This document shows, in pieces, positions 24,612-34,090 of a stretch of DNA of 64,000 nucleotides (position 1 is its first letter; every line of letters starts with the position of its first letter). Position numbers and translations under genes: made by a program. The notes below the pieces were generated by a model, which had not been told where the DNA came from, did no database searches, and was given only the letters and a program-made list of their open reading frames with translations. Where the stretch lies: contig NZ_CP100350.1 in NCBI RefSeq assembly GCF_024204685.1, positions 496,001 to 560,000 of the forward strand. The letters are read 5' to 3'. Origin of the DNA: Gilvimarinus sp. DA14 (GTDB lineage Bacteria; Pseudomonadota; Gammaproteobacteria; Pseudomonadales; Cellvibrionaceae).

Positions 24612-25595
24612 TTATAGCGCGTCTCGTTTTTTGTGGCGCCGGCATCTGACAATATCGGCCATCACCGCCAGGGCAATTTCCGCGGGCGTTTTACTGCCCA
24701 GGGCTAAACCAATGGGCATATGAATGCGCGCTACTTGCGCCTCGTTCAGACCGCCACTGCGCATCAATCTGGCTGCGCGGTTTTGTGATGTGATTTTGGA
24801 GCCCATCACTCCAATATAAAAGGCATCGGTATTCACCGCTTCCATCATGGCTAAATCATCGATACGGGGATCATGGGTGAGAGCCACAATAGCGGTAGCG
24901 GCGTGTGACATTTGCGCGCGCGCGATCGTGATGGACGGCAACTCTGCGCGAAGGGATACGCCATGCTGCGGCATAGCCTGCAATGCCTCGGGGCTGGGGT
25001 CGCAAATGATCACCTCGTAATCCAGCGCCCGAGCAAATTCGGCGCAGTAAGCCGATACCGGCGACGCCCCGGCAATAATCAACCGGGCTGCCGGACCGAC
25101 GCGAACAAGTAGGTTATCACCCTGCTCCTCAACTCTGGGGCCAAGCCCGCTATCCTCCTCAAGGTTGGCCTGTTGTTTGGCCAAGCAAATTTCGCGCACC
25201 AAACAGGTCTGCCCCTGAAGCGCCCCCACCAAATGTTGCATTAGGCGGTTGTTGTCGTCGCCAGGGGTTAGCTTTTCGATTAAAACCTCAAGCAATCCAC
25301 CGCAGGGCAGGCTTACCCCCGGCACGGTATTTTCATCGGGATCTGTACCCCCGTAGCGAAGCTTTTCAAATGCCTGGGTAAACGCTCCCGCTTTCAGTTG
25401 GTCGAGAAAGTTTTCCTCAACGCAACCGCCAGAGAGCGAGCCGCAGTGGGCGCCATCGGCTTTGGCAACCATCATGGAGCCCGGCTCGCGCGGCGAGGAG
25501 CCAAAGGTGGCGATAACCGTCGTCAGCCAGATCGTTTCGCCCTGGGCCAGCCACTGCTGAGCTTGCTCTAAAACTTGTCGGTCGAGCGCGAGCAT
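24612..25595 (-). CDS. XdhC/CoxI family molybdenum-enzyme maturation factor
   Basis: 327 aa from ATG 25595 (MLALDRQVLEQ); the longer frame to 25682 lies inside the upstream gene. The N-terminal domain has IATFGSSPREPGSMMV and SLSGGCVEENFL, the conserved XdhC motifs with the Cys thought to help deliver the sulfurated cofactor. The C-terminal Rossmann-like domain has ARLIIAGASPVSAYCAEFARAL and ALTHDPRIDD. XdhC proteins bind Moco, protect its sulfido ligand and insert it into xanthine-dehydrogenase-type enzymes. It lies 5 bases after the molybdopterin subunit gene. Confidence 0.92.
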   Translation of the reverse strand: MLALDRQVLEQAQQWLAQGETIWLTTVIATFGSSPREPGSMMVAKADGAHCGSLSGGCVEENFLDQLKAGAFTQAFEKLRYGGTDPDENTVPGVSLPCGGLLEVLIEKLTPGDDNNRLMQHLVGALQGQTCLVREICLAKQQANLEEDSGLGPRVEEQGDNLLVRVGPAARLIIAGASPVSAYCAEFARALDYEVIICDPSPEALQAMPQHGVSLRAELPSITIARAQMSHAATAIVALTHDPRIDDLAMMEAVNTDAFYIGVMGSKITSQNRAARLMRSGGLNEAQVARIHMPIGLALGSKTPAEIALAVMADIVRCRRHKKRDAL

Positions 25596-25600
25596 CGAAA

Positions 25601-27949
25601 CTAACCGGCGTTTGTGGCGAGCTGTTGCTTGATCGGCAAGGTGCGAATACGCGTGCCGGTTGCGGCAAAAATTGCGTTGCAAATCGCCGGTGCCACTGGT
25701 GGCAGGCCTGGCTCCCCTACTCCGCCAATAGGAACATCAAGCGAGTTATTGACATTGTGGGTGTGAATTTCTGTGGGAACATCGGTCAACCTGGGGATTA
25801 AATAGTCGTGAAAGTTCGACTGCGCGATGGCACCCTCTTGCGCGGTTATTTCAGTCATCAGTGCAATGCCGACTCCCATGGCGAAGGCGCCCTCAAGTTG
25901 CGAGCGAACGCGGTCGGGGTTTACTTGCGGCCCACAGTCAAAAGCAATGTCGGCCCGGTGCACAATCACTTTGCCTTTGTTGTCGACTTCCACATCCACC
26001 ACCATGGCGCAATAGGAGACAAAACTGTGATGCACGGCCAAACCCAGACCACGGTTAGGGGGCATCTCTTTACCCCAGCCAGCCTCCTGAGTCGCTCGCT
26101 CAATTACCTGCCGGTAGCGGCCCACATCAATGGGGTATTCATCGGGGTTTTCACCATAGTTCCAGGTGGCCCCCAGAGTGCGCGGATCAATTTTTCGCGC
26201 GGGCCCTAACAACTGCAGCAAAAAGTCGCGGTGATCTTTACCGGCGGCCGTGGCCAGCTCGTGGACAAAACTTTGAATCGCAAAAGCGTGGGGAATGTTA
26301 TAGACCGAGCGAAACCAGCCGATGCGAATATGCCCCATAGCTTCGCCGGTTTCCTGCTGTATGGCGGGAATTTGAAACGGCATATTGCGAATACCCTGGC
26401 CCACTTCCATGGCCGATTGGTGGCCATCATCGGGGGCGAACAGCGACATAATGCTCGGCGACACCGAGCGGTGTAACCAGCCGGTGACGGTGCCATTTTT
26501 ATCCAGGCTGGCTTGCATATGTTCCAGTGCCACCGTGTGAAAGAAGCTGTGCTGAATATCGTCTTCGCGTGTCCACTGCACGCGCACTGGGCGTCCGTCT
26601 AATTGTTTGCTCAGATCAATCGCTTCAAAAACATAATCGGGCTTGGCCTTACGACCAAAACCACCGCCCAGTAGTGTGCAGTTAATCGTAACCTGCTCGG
26701 GTTTTAGGTTTAGGCGTTTGGCAACACCGTCGCGCGCGGCCTGGGGGTTTTGCACCGAGGTCCAAACTTCGGCGCTGTCTTTACCGATACGGGCAATGGC
26801 GGCGGGCGGCTCCATGGGCGCCTGGGTCATGTGAGGTGCATAGTATTCGGCGCTGACGGTTTTATCCGCCTCGGTCAGGGCGGCCTTTATATCACCCTGG
26901 CTGCGTACCGCTTTGCCCGGTTGGTTGGCGGTCTGTTGCAGCTGTTTTTTGTAGGCGACTGAGTTGTAGCTGCCATTAGCGCCTGCGGGGGTGTTATCCC
27001 ATTCGATGTTAAGTGCTTTGCGGCCCTGAATGGCCGCCCAGGTGTTGCTGGCAAGCACTGCAACACCGCCCAAAGGCTCGTAACCCGATGGCTGCGATGC
27101 GGTGCTAAGAGTAAGAATTTTTTCTACCCCGGGGATTTTTTTTGCCTCTCGATCATCGACCGATTTGATCTTGGCACCGTAGGCCGGAGGCCGGGCAATA
27201 ACGGCGTAGAGCATATTGTCAAAGAAGGTATCGGCGGCGTAGATGGCTTGGCCGTTAACAATGTCCTGTCCATCAATTGCCAGTGGTTGCTGATGATTTG
27301 TATTTTTAAAACTGCCCGGCTCGCGCATAATGTAGCGCCACTGTTCGGGTTTTTTAAGTTGCAGTGATTCGCGTGGTGGAACCGCAAGCTCAGCGGCGGC
27401 TTCGGCCAACTCGGCAAAGCTTAAGCGGCGAGCGCTGGGGGTATGTACCACCTCGTGAACGTCGGTGCGGCATTCACTCACATCCACCTGCCACTGTTTT
27501 GCCGCGGCTTGCTCAAGCATGGTTCGCGCGGCGGCGCCACAGCGGCGCAGCGGATCAAACCAGTGGCGCATGGAGCGTGAGCCGTCGGTATTTTGGTTGC
27601 CGTACTTTTCTTCGTGGGCAATTGCCTGGTGGACTGTTACGCGGTCCCAGTCTGCGCCCATTTCGTCGGCAATCACCATGACTACGCTAGTGCGAATGCC
27701 CTGCCCCATTTCGGCCCGATGATTGACGATGCTGACAGAACCGTCGGTGTTGATACTGATAAACACCGTGGGATCATCGACCCAGCCATGAGCCATTCCT
27801 TCGGCGCCGTACTGTTTTTCCTGTCCGTCTTCGGCCAAGCCCAAATTCCAGCGCGCCGCGAGTACCAGTGCGGCACCGGTGCCGACACCTTTGAGAAACC
27901 GGCGACGACTGACGTTTGCGATTTGTAAGTTGTGCGGATCGGTGCTCAT
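25601..27949 (-). CDS. Molybdopterin-binding subunit of a Tat-exported molybdenum hydroxylase (IorB-like)
   Basis: 782 aa. ATG at 27949 overlaps the stop of the 2Fe-2S gene (ATGA). A twin-arginine motif, [10 protein letters not shown], about residue 15, followed by a hydrophobic stretch, indicates folded export to the periplasm. It has the aldehyde oxidase/xanthine dehydrogenase large-subunit pattern: [20 protein letters not shown] near residue 80, [12 protein letters not shown] for cofactor binding, and a late [14 protein letters not shown] with the catalytic Glu. The duplicated-domain organisation and Tat signal match isoquinoline 1-oxidoreductase beta subunit / membrane aldehyde oxidase types. 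Substrate is probably an aldehyde or N-heterocycle; the exact one is unknown. It lacks an FAD subunit partner, as usual in this subgroup. Confidence 0.9.
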   Translation of the reverse strand: MSTDPHNLQIANVSRRRFLKGVGTGAALVLAARWNLGLAEDGQEKQYGAEGMAHGWVDDPTVFISINTDGSVSIVNHRAEMGQGIRTSVVMVIADEMGADWDRVTVHQAIAHEEKYGNQNTDGSRSMRHWFDPLRRCGAAARTMLEQAAAKQWQVDVSECRTDVHEVVHTPSARRLSFAELAEAAAELAVPPRESLQLKKPEQWRYIMREPGSFKNTNHQQPLAIDGQDIVNGQAIYAADTFFDNMLYAVIARPPAYGAKIKSVDDREAKKIPGVEKILTLSTASQPSGYEPLGGVAVLASNTWAAIQGRKALNIEWDNTPAGANGSYNSVAYKKQLQQTANQPGKAVRSQGDIKAALTEADKTVSAEYYAPHMTQAPMEPPAAIARIGKDSAEVWTSVQNPQAARDGVAKRLNLKPEQVTINCTLLGGGFGRKAKPDYVFEAIDLSKQLDGRPVRVQWTREDDIQHSFFHTVALEHMQASLDKNGTVTGWLHRSVSPSIMSLFAPDDGHQSAMEVGQGIRNMPFQIPAIQQETGEAMGHIRIGWFRSVYNIPHAFAIQSFVHELATAAGKDHRDFLLQLLGPARKIDPRTLGATWNYGENPDEYPIDVGRYRQVIERATQEAGWGKEMPPNRGLGLAVHHSFVSYCAMVVDVEVDNKGKVIVHRADIAFDCGPQVNPDRVRSQLEGAFAMGVGIALMTEITAQEGAIAQSNFHDYLIPRLTDVPTEIHTHNVNNSLDVPIGGVGEPGLPPVAPAICNAIFAATGTRIRTLPIKQQLATNAG

Positions 27950-28443
27950 GCTTTTACCTCCGTAAACAGTGAGGTATCCACCGCCGCTGTGGAGGCGTCG
28001 GCGGCGCGGTGAATCGCCTTGCGGATGCGGGTATAGGTTCCACAGCGACAAAGGTTGCCGGCCATGGCGTCATCAATCTCTTGGTCGTTCGGGTTCGGTT
28101 TTTTCTTGAGCAAGGCAACCGCGCTCATGACCTGACCACTTTGGCAGTAACCGCACTGAGCGACGGCTTCATCCATCCAGGCGCGCTGGACTTTTTGCCC
28201 CACAGGGTCGTCAGCCATGGCTTCAATGGTGGTGACGTTTTTACCCACCGCGGCCGAAACGGGGGTTACGCAGGATCGTATCGCAGCGCCATCCAAATGC
28301 ACGGTGCAGGCGCCGCACACAGACATGCCGCACCCGAATCGAGTGCCGGTTTTCTTGACAATATCGCGCAAAACCCACAGCAGCGGCATGTCTGCCGGGA
28401 CGTCAAGCTCGGTGGCTTGACCATTTATTGTTAGGCTAATCAT
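27946..28443 (-). CDS. 2Fe-2S subunit of the molybdenum hydroxylase (IorA-like)
   Basis: 165 aa. A plant-ferredoxin-type cluster [15 protein letters not shown]...C lies in the first half, and a second four-helix cluster C-G-Y-C-Q-S-G-Q ... C-R-C-G is about residues 99-137, the standard pair in xanthine dehydrogenase-type small subunits. No own Tat signal, so it should be co-exported with the large subunit. ATG 28443 has GGAGAA upstream and starts the operon IorA - IorB - XdhC - MocA. Confidence 0.94.
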   Translation of the reverse strand: MISLTINGQATELDVPADMPLLWVLRDIVKKTGTRFGCGMSVCGACTVHLDGAAIRSCVTPVSAAVGKNVTTIEAMADDPVGQKVQRAWMDEAVAQCGYCQSGQVMSAVALLKKKPNPNDQEIDDAMAGNLCRCGTYTRIRKAIHRAADASTAAVDTSLFTEVKA

Positions 28444-28502
28444 TGCGGTTCTCCGTCACATTTGCGGTTGAGTTACGGTTGCTCTTTTTACTGAAATTCG
28501 TT

Positions 28503-29441
28503 TTATGACACAGTCTTGGTCGCACTTTGACGCATATTTTGAACATCGCGTTTGGGCGATGCGCCGAATAAGCGACTGTATTCGCGACTGAACTGCGAAG
28601 GGCTTTCATAACCTACTGTGTAAGCCGCCTGGGCGGCCTCATAATTTTGATTGACCATCAATCGTTTGGCTTCATTTAAGCGCAGCCACTTTTGATACTG
28701 CAGCGGACTTTTGGCCGTGAGCTTGCGAAAGTAATGATGAAGACTTGAGCTACTCATTTGCACATGCGCCGCCAAGTCTTCTACTCGCAGTGGTTCATTA
28801 TAGTGGGCTTTAAGCCAGTCGATAGCCCGAGATATGCGCTGGCTTTGGCTTCCTGCAGTAATGATTTGTAAAAGCCTGGGGGCGATATCGCTTTGCAGCA
28901 AGCGAAAATGAATCTCTCTTTCGATAAGAGGGGCCATTACCTCAATGGCATTCGGCTCGTCGAGTAAGCATAACAAGCGATAGAACGGTTGCAAAAAACC
29001 AGAGCTCACAGAACCGATGACCGCACTTTCCTCCGGTTCACGCTCACGCGGTGGATGCAGCTGAATCTGCGCCATCAGCTCTGTCATTATGCTGACATTG
29101 AGTTTAAGCACCAAGCCCAAGCAGGGATGTTCGGGGCTTGCTTGCAGTATTTGTGAGCTCGCGGGGTGGTTGAGCGAAGTAATCAGGAAGTGGTCAGCGT
29201 TGTATGCGTAGACTTGATCGCCGACCAGCAACTGTTTTGCGCCACCGGCCACTAACACAATACTGGGCTCTACCAGGCAGGGGCACGGCTCCGTTGGGGT
29301 GTTTCGTCGAAAGAGCGACAACCCTTTAATGGCGGTGCTTATATCGACTTCGTGATCGCGAGTGCGGCGCTCGATGTCCGTTGCTAGATAACGCTGAAGT
29401 GAACTCAGAGTGGCGGTATTGCTGTGCGCCTCTATGGACAT
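28503..29441 (-). CDS. AraC-family transcriptional regulator
   Basis: 312 aa. The N-terminal part matches the AraC_N cupin-like domain (about residues 20-180: PCPCLVEPSIVLVAGGAKQLLVGD), and the C-terminal two-helix-turn-helix domain runs from about 205 to 300 (RVEDLAAHVQMSSSSLHHYFRKLT; YEAAQAAYTVGYESPSQFSREYSRLFG). ATG 29441 has a GGAGAAG RBS. It lies between the molybdenum hydroxylase operon (same strand) and the divergent MFS/hydrolase genes. AraC_N regulators of this type often sit beside oxidoreductases and small hydrolases and sense small aldehydes or related compounds. It probably controls one or both neighbours. Confidence 0.9.
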   Translation of the reverse strand: MSIEAHSNTATLSSLQRYLATDIERRTRDHEVDISTAIKGLSLFRRNTPTEPCPCLVEPSIVLVAGGAKQLLVGDQVYAYNADHFLITSLNHPASSQILQASPEHPCLGLVLKLNVSIMTELMAQIQLHPPREREPEESAVIGSVSSGFLQPFYRLLCLLDEPNAIEVMAPLIEREIHFRLLQSDIAPRLLQIITAGSQSQRISRAIDWLKAHYNEPLRVEDLAAHVQMSSSSLHHYFRKLTAKSPLQYQKWLRLNEAKRLMVNQNYEAAQAAYTVGYESPSQFSREYSRLFGASPKRDVQNMRQSATKTVS

Positions 29442-29638
29442 AATCTTCTCCTAATTGCGGTGTTTTAAACCATAGGGTGTCGCCTATCCGCTGTCGAGCA
29501 GTTTTCCCTGTATTTGCAGGATTAGGCAATAAAACCGGGGGATCTTTCTACCTTAAGCCAAGCCCGCCCAGCCAATATGGCAAGCCTGCGAGTTAGCAGC
29601 AACGCTCCTTCGCTAACAGTGGAGTAGAGGCTGATGGA

Positions 29639-30823
29639 ATGAGTTTAAAAGTACAACCGAAACAGGTGCACCCCTGGGCAGGCGTATGTTCCATGTCCCT
29701 TTGTGTGGCACTGCTGATTGCCGCAGAGTTTATGCCGGTGAGCTTGCTTAGCCCCATGGCTACAAGCTTGCAAGTCAGTGAAGGGCGTGTGGGTCAGGCC
29801 GTCGCAATCAGCGGGCTGTTCGCTGTTTTCAGTAGTCTGTTTGTCACAACTTTAGCTGGGCGCTGGAATAGAAAATCCGTTTTACTGGGTATGACAACGC
29901 TGCTGTTCGTTTCATTAGTATTGATGACTGTAGCGGTCAGCGTTGAGGCTTTGATGCTTTCGCGCATTCTGCTGGGCATCTGTATCGGTGGATTTTGGTC
30001 TTTGGCTACATCTGTAGTCATGCGCTTGGTCGCCGCCCATGAGGTCTCGCGCGCCCTGGCAATAATGTATTCCGGCCAGGCTTTTGCCGCGGCGTTTGCT
30101 GCGCCTATGGGAAGTTTTCTCGGCGCGTTTGTCGGGTGGCGCGGAGTATTTGCCCTGCTCGTACCTGTCGTGGTGATTAATTTTATTTGGCAATGGCGAG
30201 TGCTTCCCTCTTTGCCCAATGCTCATGCTCTGTCGGTCGCTGCGCTGTTATCACTTTTTAAGCGTCGTTACTTTGTGAGGGGGATTGCTGCGGTCATTTT
30301 TACCTTTGCCGGTGCATTCGCCATGTTCACCTACTTGCGCCCCTTTTTAGAAACCGTAACCAAAGTTGATGTTAATGCCTTATCGGCTCTTTTCTTAGTC
30401 CTGGGGCTAGCCGGTTTTGTAGGTACTTGGGTGAGCGGAAAGCTCGCTCATCGGCACGCCATCGGGCTGATTCGATTTCTACCCTTGGGGATGGCCCTGA
30501 TTACCTTGGGCCTCATTTTTTTGGGGACAAGTATTGGGCCCACTGCTGTATTGCTGGCCATCTGGGGCGCGTTAAATACCACCTTGTCGGTAGCCTGGAT
30601 GGCGTGGCTATCACAAAACCTTGACGACGTTCCCGAGGCTGCTGGCAGCTTGATGGTCGCCGCCATTCAGGCGGCGATATTAACCGGCTCGGCACTCGGC
30701 GGTTGGGTGTTGGACGTTCGGGGAATCCAGGCGACATTCCTTACCGCTGTGCTGCTTTGTGTCGCGGCATTGTTAATCATTGGCCCAGGGCGCGGCTTAG
30801 CCAAGCGTGCTTCAACATTGTGA
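29639..30823 (+). CDS. MFS exporter, DHA1 type (AraJ/SotB/NepI-like)
   Basis: 394 aa with 12 predicted membrane helices. The helix 1-2 region ends AAEFMPVSLLSPMATSLQVS, as in sugar or nucleoside efflux permeases (AraJ, SotB, NepI). The loop 2-3 motif is AGRWNRKSVLLGM, and the helix 5 region has the antiporter-like GQAFAAAFAAPMGSFLG. It is divergent from the AraC gene and 6 bases ahead of an alpha/beta hydrolase gene, suggesting one transcript. Proton-coupled efflux of a small polar metabolite is likely; specificity is not readable. Confidence 0.88.
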   Translation: MSLKVQPKQVHPWAGVCSMSLCVALLIAAEFMPVSLLSPMATSLQVSEGRVGQAVAISGLFAVFSSLFVTTLAGRWNRKSVLLGMTTLLFVSLVLMTVAVSVEALMLSRILLGICIGGFWSLATSVVMRLVAAHEVSRALAIMYSGQAFAAAFAAPMGSFLGAFVGWRGVFALLVPVVVINFIWQWRVLPSLPNAHALSVAALLSLFKRRYFVRGIAAVIFTFAGAFAMFTYLRPFLETVTKVDVNALSALFLVLGLAGFVGTWVSGKLAHRHAIGLIRFLPLGMALITLGLIFLGTSIGPTAVLLAIWGALNTTLSVAWMAWLSQNLDDVPEAAGSLMVAAIQAAILTGSALGGWVLDVRGIQATFLTAVLLCVAALLIIGPGRGLAKRASTL

Positions 30824-30829
30824 GGTTTT

Positions 30830-31855
30830 ATGCAAAAAGTTTTTGGATTTTTGTTTTTTATTTTAATGTCTATTCACTCAAAGGGGGCCGATATGTCACA
30901 AGGAGCAGATAACTTTTACCAGAGCGATAAAGTTACCATCGAGAAAGTAAGCTTTAACAACCAGTACCAGATGCGTGTTGTCGGCAATCTATTTATGCCA
31001 AAATCGGCTGACCGCAGTAAGCCGCATCCAGCGATTATTGTGGGGCACCCGATGGGCGCGGTAAAAGAGCAAAGCGCTAATCTTTATGCCACCAAAATGG
31101 CAGAACTGGGCTTTATAACTCTCTCGTTGGATTTACCTTTTTGGGGCGAGAGTGAAGGTCATCCGCGCAACGCTGTATCGCCTGATATGTATTCAGAGGC
31201 GTTCAGCGCGGCGGTGGACTTTCTCGGCACGCGCGATTATACCGATCGTGATCGTATAGGTGTCATCGGGATTTGTGGCAGCGGCAGCTTTGCGATTAGT
31301 GCCGCAAAAATTGACCCGCGCCTAAAAGCCATAGCTACCGTGAGTATGTACAACATGGGCGCGGCTAACCGTCATGCGCTGAATAAATCTCTAACGCTCG
31401 AGCAACGTAAAGACATCATCGCCAAGGCGGCGGAGCAGCGCTATGTTGAATTTGATGGTGGTAAAACCGAATACACGAGCGGCACTGTCCATGAATTGAC
31501 GCATGAGACTCATCCGATTCAACGTGAGTTTTTTGATTTTTATCGCACGCCTCGGGGTGAATTTACACCGGCCAGTAGCTCTCGCGACTTAACGACGCAT
31601 CCGACGTTTTCCAGTAATACCAAGTTTATGAACTTCTACCCTTTTAACGATATTGAGACGATTTCACCCCGTCCTATGTTATTTATCAGCGGTGATAAGG
31701 CGCACTCTAAGGAGTTCAGTGAAGACGCGTACCGTTTGGCGGGCGAGCCCAAAGAGCTCTACTGGGTTGAAGGGGCCGGTCACGTGGATTTGTACGATCG
31801 CACGCAATTAATTCCTTGGGAGAAGCTCGAACAATTCTTCTCTAGAAATCTCTAG
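30830..31855 (+). CDS. Alpha/beta hydrolase, YcjY/dienelactone hydrolase-like
   Basis: 341 aa. A short hydrophobic N-terminus (residues 5-20) may be a signal peptide; a second start at MSQGADNFYQ (residue 22) would give a cytoplasmic protein like most relatives. Conserved parts are VGNLFMPKS, the oxyanion-region IIVGHPMGAVKEQ, the nucleophile-elbow region IGICGSGSFAISAA (G-x-C-G-S-G) and C-terminal VEGAGHVDLYD with the catalytic-type His. Whether Cys or Ser is the nucleophile is uncertain. Co-transcribed with the MFS gene and near an AraC regulator, a frequent combination with unknown substrate. Confidence 0.85.
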   Translation: MQKVFGFLFFILMSIHSKGADMSQGADNFYQSDKVTIEKVSFNNQYQMRVVGNLFMPKSADRSKPHPAIIVGHPMGAVKEQSANLYATKMAELGFITLSLDLPFWGESEGHPRNAVSPDMYSEAFSAAVDFLGTRDYTDRDRIGVIGICGSGSFAISAAKIDPRLKAIATVSMYNMGAANRHALNKSLTLEQRKDIIAKAAEQRYVEFDGGKTEYTSGTVHELTHETHPIQREFFDFYRTPRGEFTPASSSRDLTTHPTFSSNTKFMNFYPFNDIETISPRPMLFISGDKAHSKEFSEDAYRLAGEPKELYWVEGAGHVDLYDRTQLIPWEKLEQFFSRNL

Positions 31856-31876
31856 GTTGGCAATCAAACTCTGGAC

Positions 31877-31911
31877 CTTTAGAGCCTCAGAAACGGCTGA
31901 GGCTCCAAAGG
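31877..31911. terminator. Long hairpin after the hydrolase gene
   Basis: CCTTT-A-GAGCCTCAG pairs with CTGAGGCTC-C-AAAGG (about 14 pairs, one mismatch, loop AAACGG). It begins 21 bases after the hydrolase stop. No T-tract follows, so termination would not be of the simple intrinsic type; it may protect mRNA ends. Confidence 0.5.
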
Positions 31912-31951
31912 TGGGCGGGGCTGGTCGTCGCTTTAACGTAATGCTAATATC

Positions 31952-31973
31952 TGGTTTTTATATATAAAAACCA
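31952..31973. promoter_or_regulatory. 22-bp perfect palindrome upstream of GH43
   Basis: Each half reads TGGTTTTTATA, joined directly to its reverse complement, and the element ends 19 bases before the GH43 ATG. Too AT-rich and lacking a loop to be a good terminator, it fits a protein-binding operator overlapping the promoter. A 12-base half-site match (GTTTTTATATAT) occurs at 38848-38859, upstream of the GH2 gene. Confidence 0.5.
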
Positions 31974-31992
31974 ATTTAGAGAGTCCGCTAGC

Positions 31993-33600
31993 ATGAATCC
32001 AACCAGACGCACGCTTTTTAAGGCCGCTCTTGCCGGCGCTGCCACCCCCGCTTTAGCCGCCGGCGCATCAGCCAAGCCTTGCCCTCCGCCACTGCCTCAG
32101 CACAACCACGGAGTAGAGGGCCAGCGAGTTGCCGACTTAGGCAACGGCATGTTCTTAAACCCTATCGTCTCCGGTGACCACCCCGACCCGACTATTTTGA
32201 AAGACGGCGATGATTACTATATGACCTTTTCGTCGTTTAACGCTTACCCGGGCATTGTGATTTGGCACTCCAAGGATTTACTCAACTGGACGCCGGTAAC
32301 CGCCGCCTTAACCCAAAATATCGGCACCGTGTGGGCGCTGGATTTGTGTAAACACGGCGATCGCTACTATGTGTATATTCCCGCCCTGCCCCCGGGCAAA
32401 GGCTGGGGTACTTACGTGATTTGGGCCGACGATATTGCCGGGCCCTGGAGCGATCCGGTGGATATGAAGTTGGACAACTGCATTGACCCGGGCCACGCCG
32501 TGGGCGAGGACGGCAAGCGTTATTTGTTTGTCAACGGTATTCGTAAAGTGCGCTTAACCGACGATGGGCTGGCCACCGACGGCGAGCTGGAACCGGCCTA
32601 CTCTCCCTGGCGTTATCCCGAGCACTGGATTACCGAAAATTTTGCCCCCGAGGGGCCCAAGTTGCTCTATCGAAACGGCTACCACTATTTGGTCACTGCG
32701 GTAGGCGGTACGGCGGGCCCCGTAACCGGGCATATGGTAATCGCTGCCCGCTCCCGCTCTATTCACGGCCCCTGGGAGCACTGCCCCCACAACCCGTTGG
32801 TGCGCACCCTGTCAGAGGATGAACCCTGGTGGTCGCGCGGCCATGCCACCCTGGTTGAGGGCCCGGGCGAGCAATGGTGGATGGTCTATCACGGCTACGA
32901 AAACGGCTACCGCACCTTGGGGCGACAAACCCTAATGGAGCCGATTGAATGGACCGATGACGGCTGGTTTAAAGCCCTGGGCGGGGATTTGTCTCAGCCG
33001 TTGCCGGCGCCGCAAAAGCCCGCGAATTATAACTCCGGCACTTTTGCCCTGTCGGATGACTTTAGCGAGAACAAACTAGGTATTCAGTGGAGTTTTGACA
33101 GCCCTAAGGTGGCCGCCGAACAGCGAGCCCGCTACGGCGATAAGCGTTTGCTGTTAACAGCCGACGGCAATGGCCCGGCGGATACGTCTCCGTTAACGTG
33201 TTTTCCCGCCGACCATGCCTACCAGGTAGAAGTGAATCTGGATATCGAAGACGACGCGGAAGCCGGTATCTTGCTGTTTTACAATCACAAAGCTTATGTG
33301 GGCTTAGGCTTTACTAAAGACGTGGTGAAAAACTATCAATACGCCGAAGAGCACCCCTGGGCGGCGGTTCAAATCCCTTCGCGCTCGGTGCGGGTGCGGC
33401 TGATTAATGACAAGCACGTGGTGACTTATCAGTACTCTCACGATGGCGGCAAAAGCTGGCGCACTCATCCTACACGCATGGAAGTATCGGGTATTCATCA
33501 CAATGTGTTTGGTGGCTTTTTAAGTTTACGTGTCGCCCTGTATTGCAGCGGCGAAGGTCAGGTCGCGCTCTCTGATTTTACCTACCGAGCCCTGAGTTAA
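31993..33600 (+). CDS. Tat-exported glycoside hydrolase family 43
   Basis: 535 aa. The N-terminal twin-arginine signal NPTRRTLFKAALAGAATPA is followed by a five-bladed propeller domain. Residues typical of GH43 are DHPDPTIL (catalytic base Asp, about residue 60), NCIDPGHAV (pKa-modulating Asp) and PEGPKLLYRNGYHYL (acid Glu). The C-terminal about 190 residues (FALSDDFSENKLGIQWSFDS...) form the concanavalin-like sandwich domain often fused to GH43 xylosidases/arabinosidases. Likely an exo-acting beta-xylosidase or arabinofuranosidase on hemicellulose side chains. A perfect palindrome lies just upstream. Tat export is unusual for this family but the motif is clear. Confidence 0.9.
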   Translation: MNPTRRTLFKAALAGAATPALAAGASAKPCPPPLPQHNHGVEGQRVADLGNGMFLNPIVSGDHPDPTILKDGDDYYMTFSSFNAYPGIVIWHSKDLLNWTPVTAALTQNIGTVWALDLCKHGDRYYVYIPALPPGKGWGTYVIWADDIAGPWSDPVDMKLDNCIDPGHAVGEDGKRYLFVNGIRKVRLTDDGLATDGELEPAYSPWRYPEHWITENFAPEGPKLLYRNGYHYLVTAVGGTAGPVTGHMVIAARSRSIHGPWEHCPHNPLVRTLSEDEPWWSRGHATLVEGPGEQWWMVYHGYENGYRTLGRQTLMEPIEWTDDGWFKALGGDLSQPLPAPQKPANYNSGTFALSDDFSENKLGIQWSFDSPKVAAEQRARYGDKRLLLTADGNGPADTSPLTCFPADHAYQVEVNLDIEDDAEAGILLFYNHKAYVGLGFTKDVVKNYQYAEEHPWAAVQIPSRSVRVRLINDKHVVTYQYSHDGGKSWRTHPTRMEVSGIHHNVFGGFLSLRVALYCSGEGQVALSDFTYRALS

Positions 33601-33681
33601 TCTGAGCAGCCGACGCTTGTTAATGGCCGGTTAGTTAGCAAGTGGGTGCCGCCCTGGAGCGGCGCCGGTTGCCATTGGTGC

Positions 33682-34029
33682 TCAAATACTTAGACTCGCC
33701 CTCTCCCAATCCAGCGTCAAAAACCTATCGATATCGCCATCGCATTTGCCCAGGTGAATAAGCCCACGGGCGTATCCGGTGTCTTGGTAAAAAAGCGCGA
33801 GGTTTCCCCAGGGAGCGTAGTACGCCAAGTCGCCGGCTTTGGCATCGCAGCCATCGGGGGCAAGCCGCGTGTCTAGGGGTGTGGGTAGGTAGGCGATTTT
33901 TTCGCTTGCGGCAAAATCTTCCCAGCTTAGCGCTAGAGGTAGCTGCGCCATTAGTGCTTGGGTGTATGGCCGCTCAAGCAGCTGTATGGGCAGCGACTGT
34001 GCGCCAATGGTAAGCACTATGGTAGACAT
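33682..34029 (-). CDS. Cyclophilin-like fold protein
   Basis: 115 aa, no signal. The sequence (ALMAQLPLALSWEDFAASEKIAYL..., DLAYYAPWGNLALFYQD, LIHLGKCDGDIDRFL) matches the small cyclophilin-like family common in bacteria. Relatives keep the barrel fold but have no shown peptidyl-prolyl isomerase activity. It ends a probable three-gene minus-strand unit: SDR - cupin - cyclophilin-like, a grouping often seen beside redox enzymes. Function not established. Confidence 0.85.
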   Translation of the reverse strand: MSTIVLTIGAQSLPIQLLERPYTQALMAQLPLALSWEDFAASEKIAYLPTPLDTRLAPDGCDAKAGDLAYYAPWGNLALFYQDTGYARGLIHLGKCDGDIDRFLTLDWERASLSI

Positions 34030-34090
34030 CTCAGGCTCCGAGAATTCTTGAAAACGGCCAGTAGCTGCCCGGCAGCCACTGGCTTTGAGG

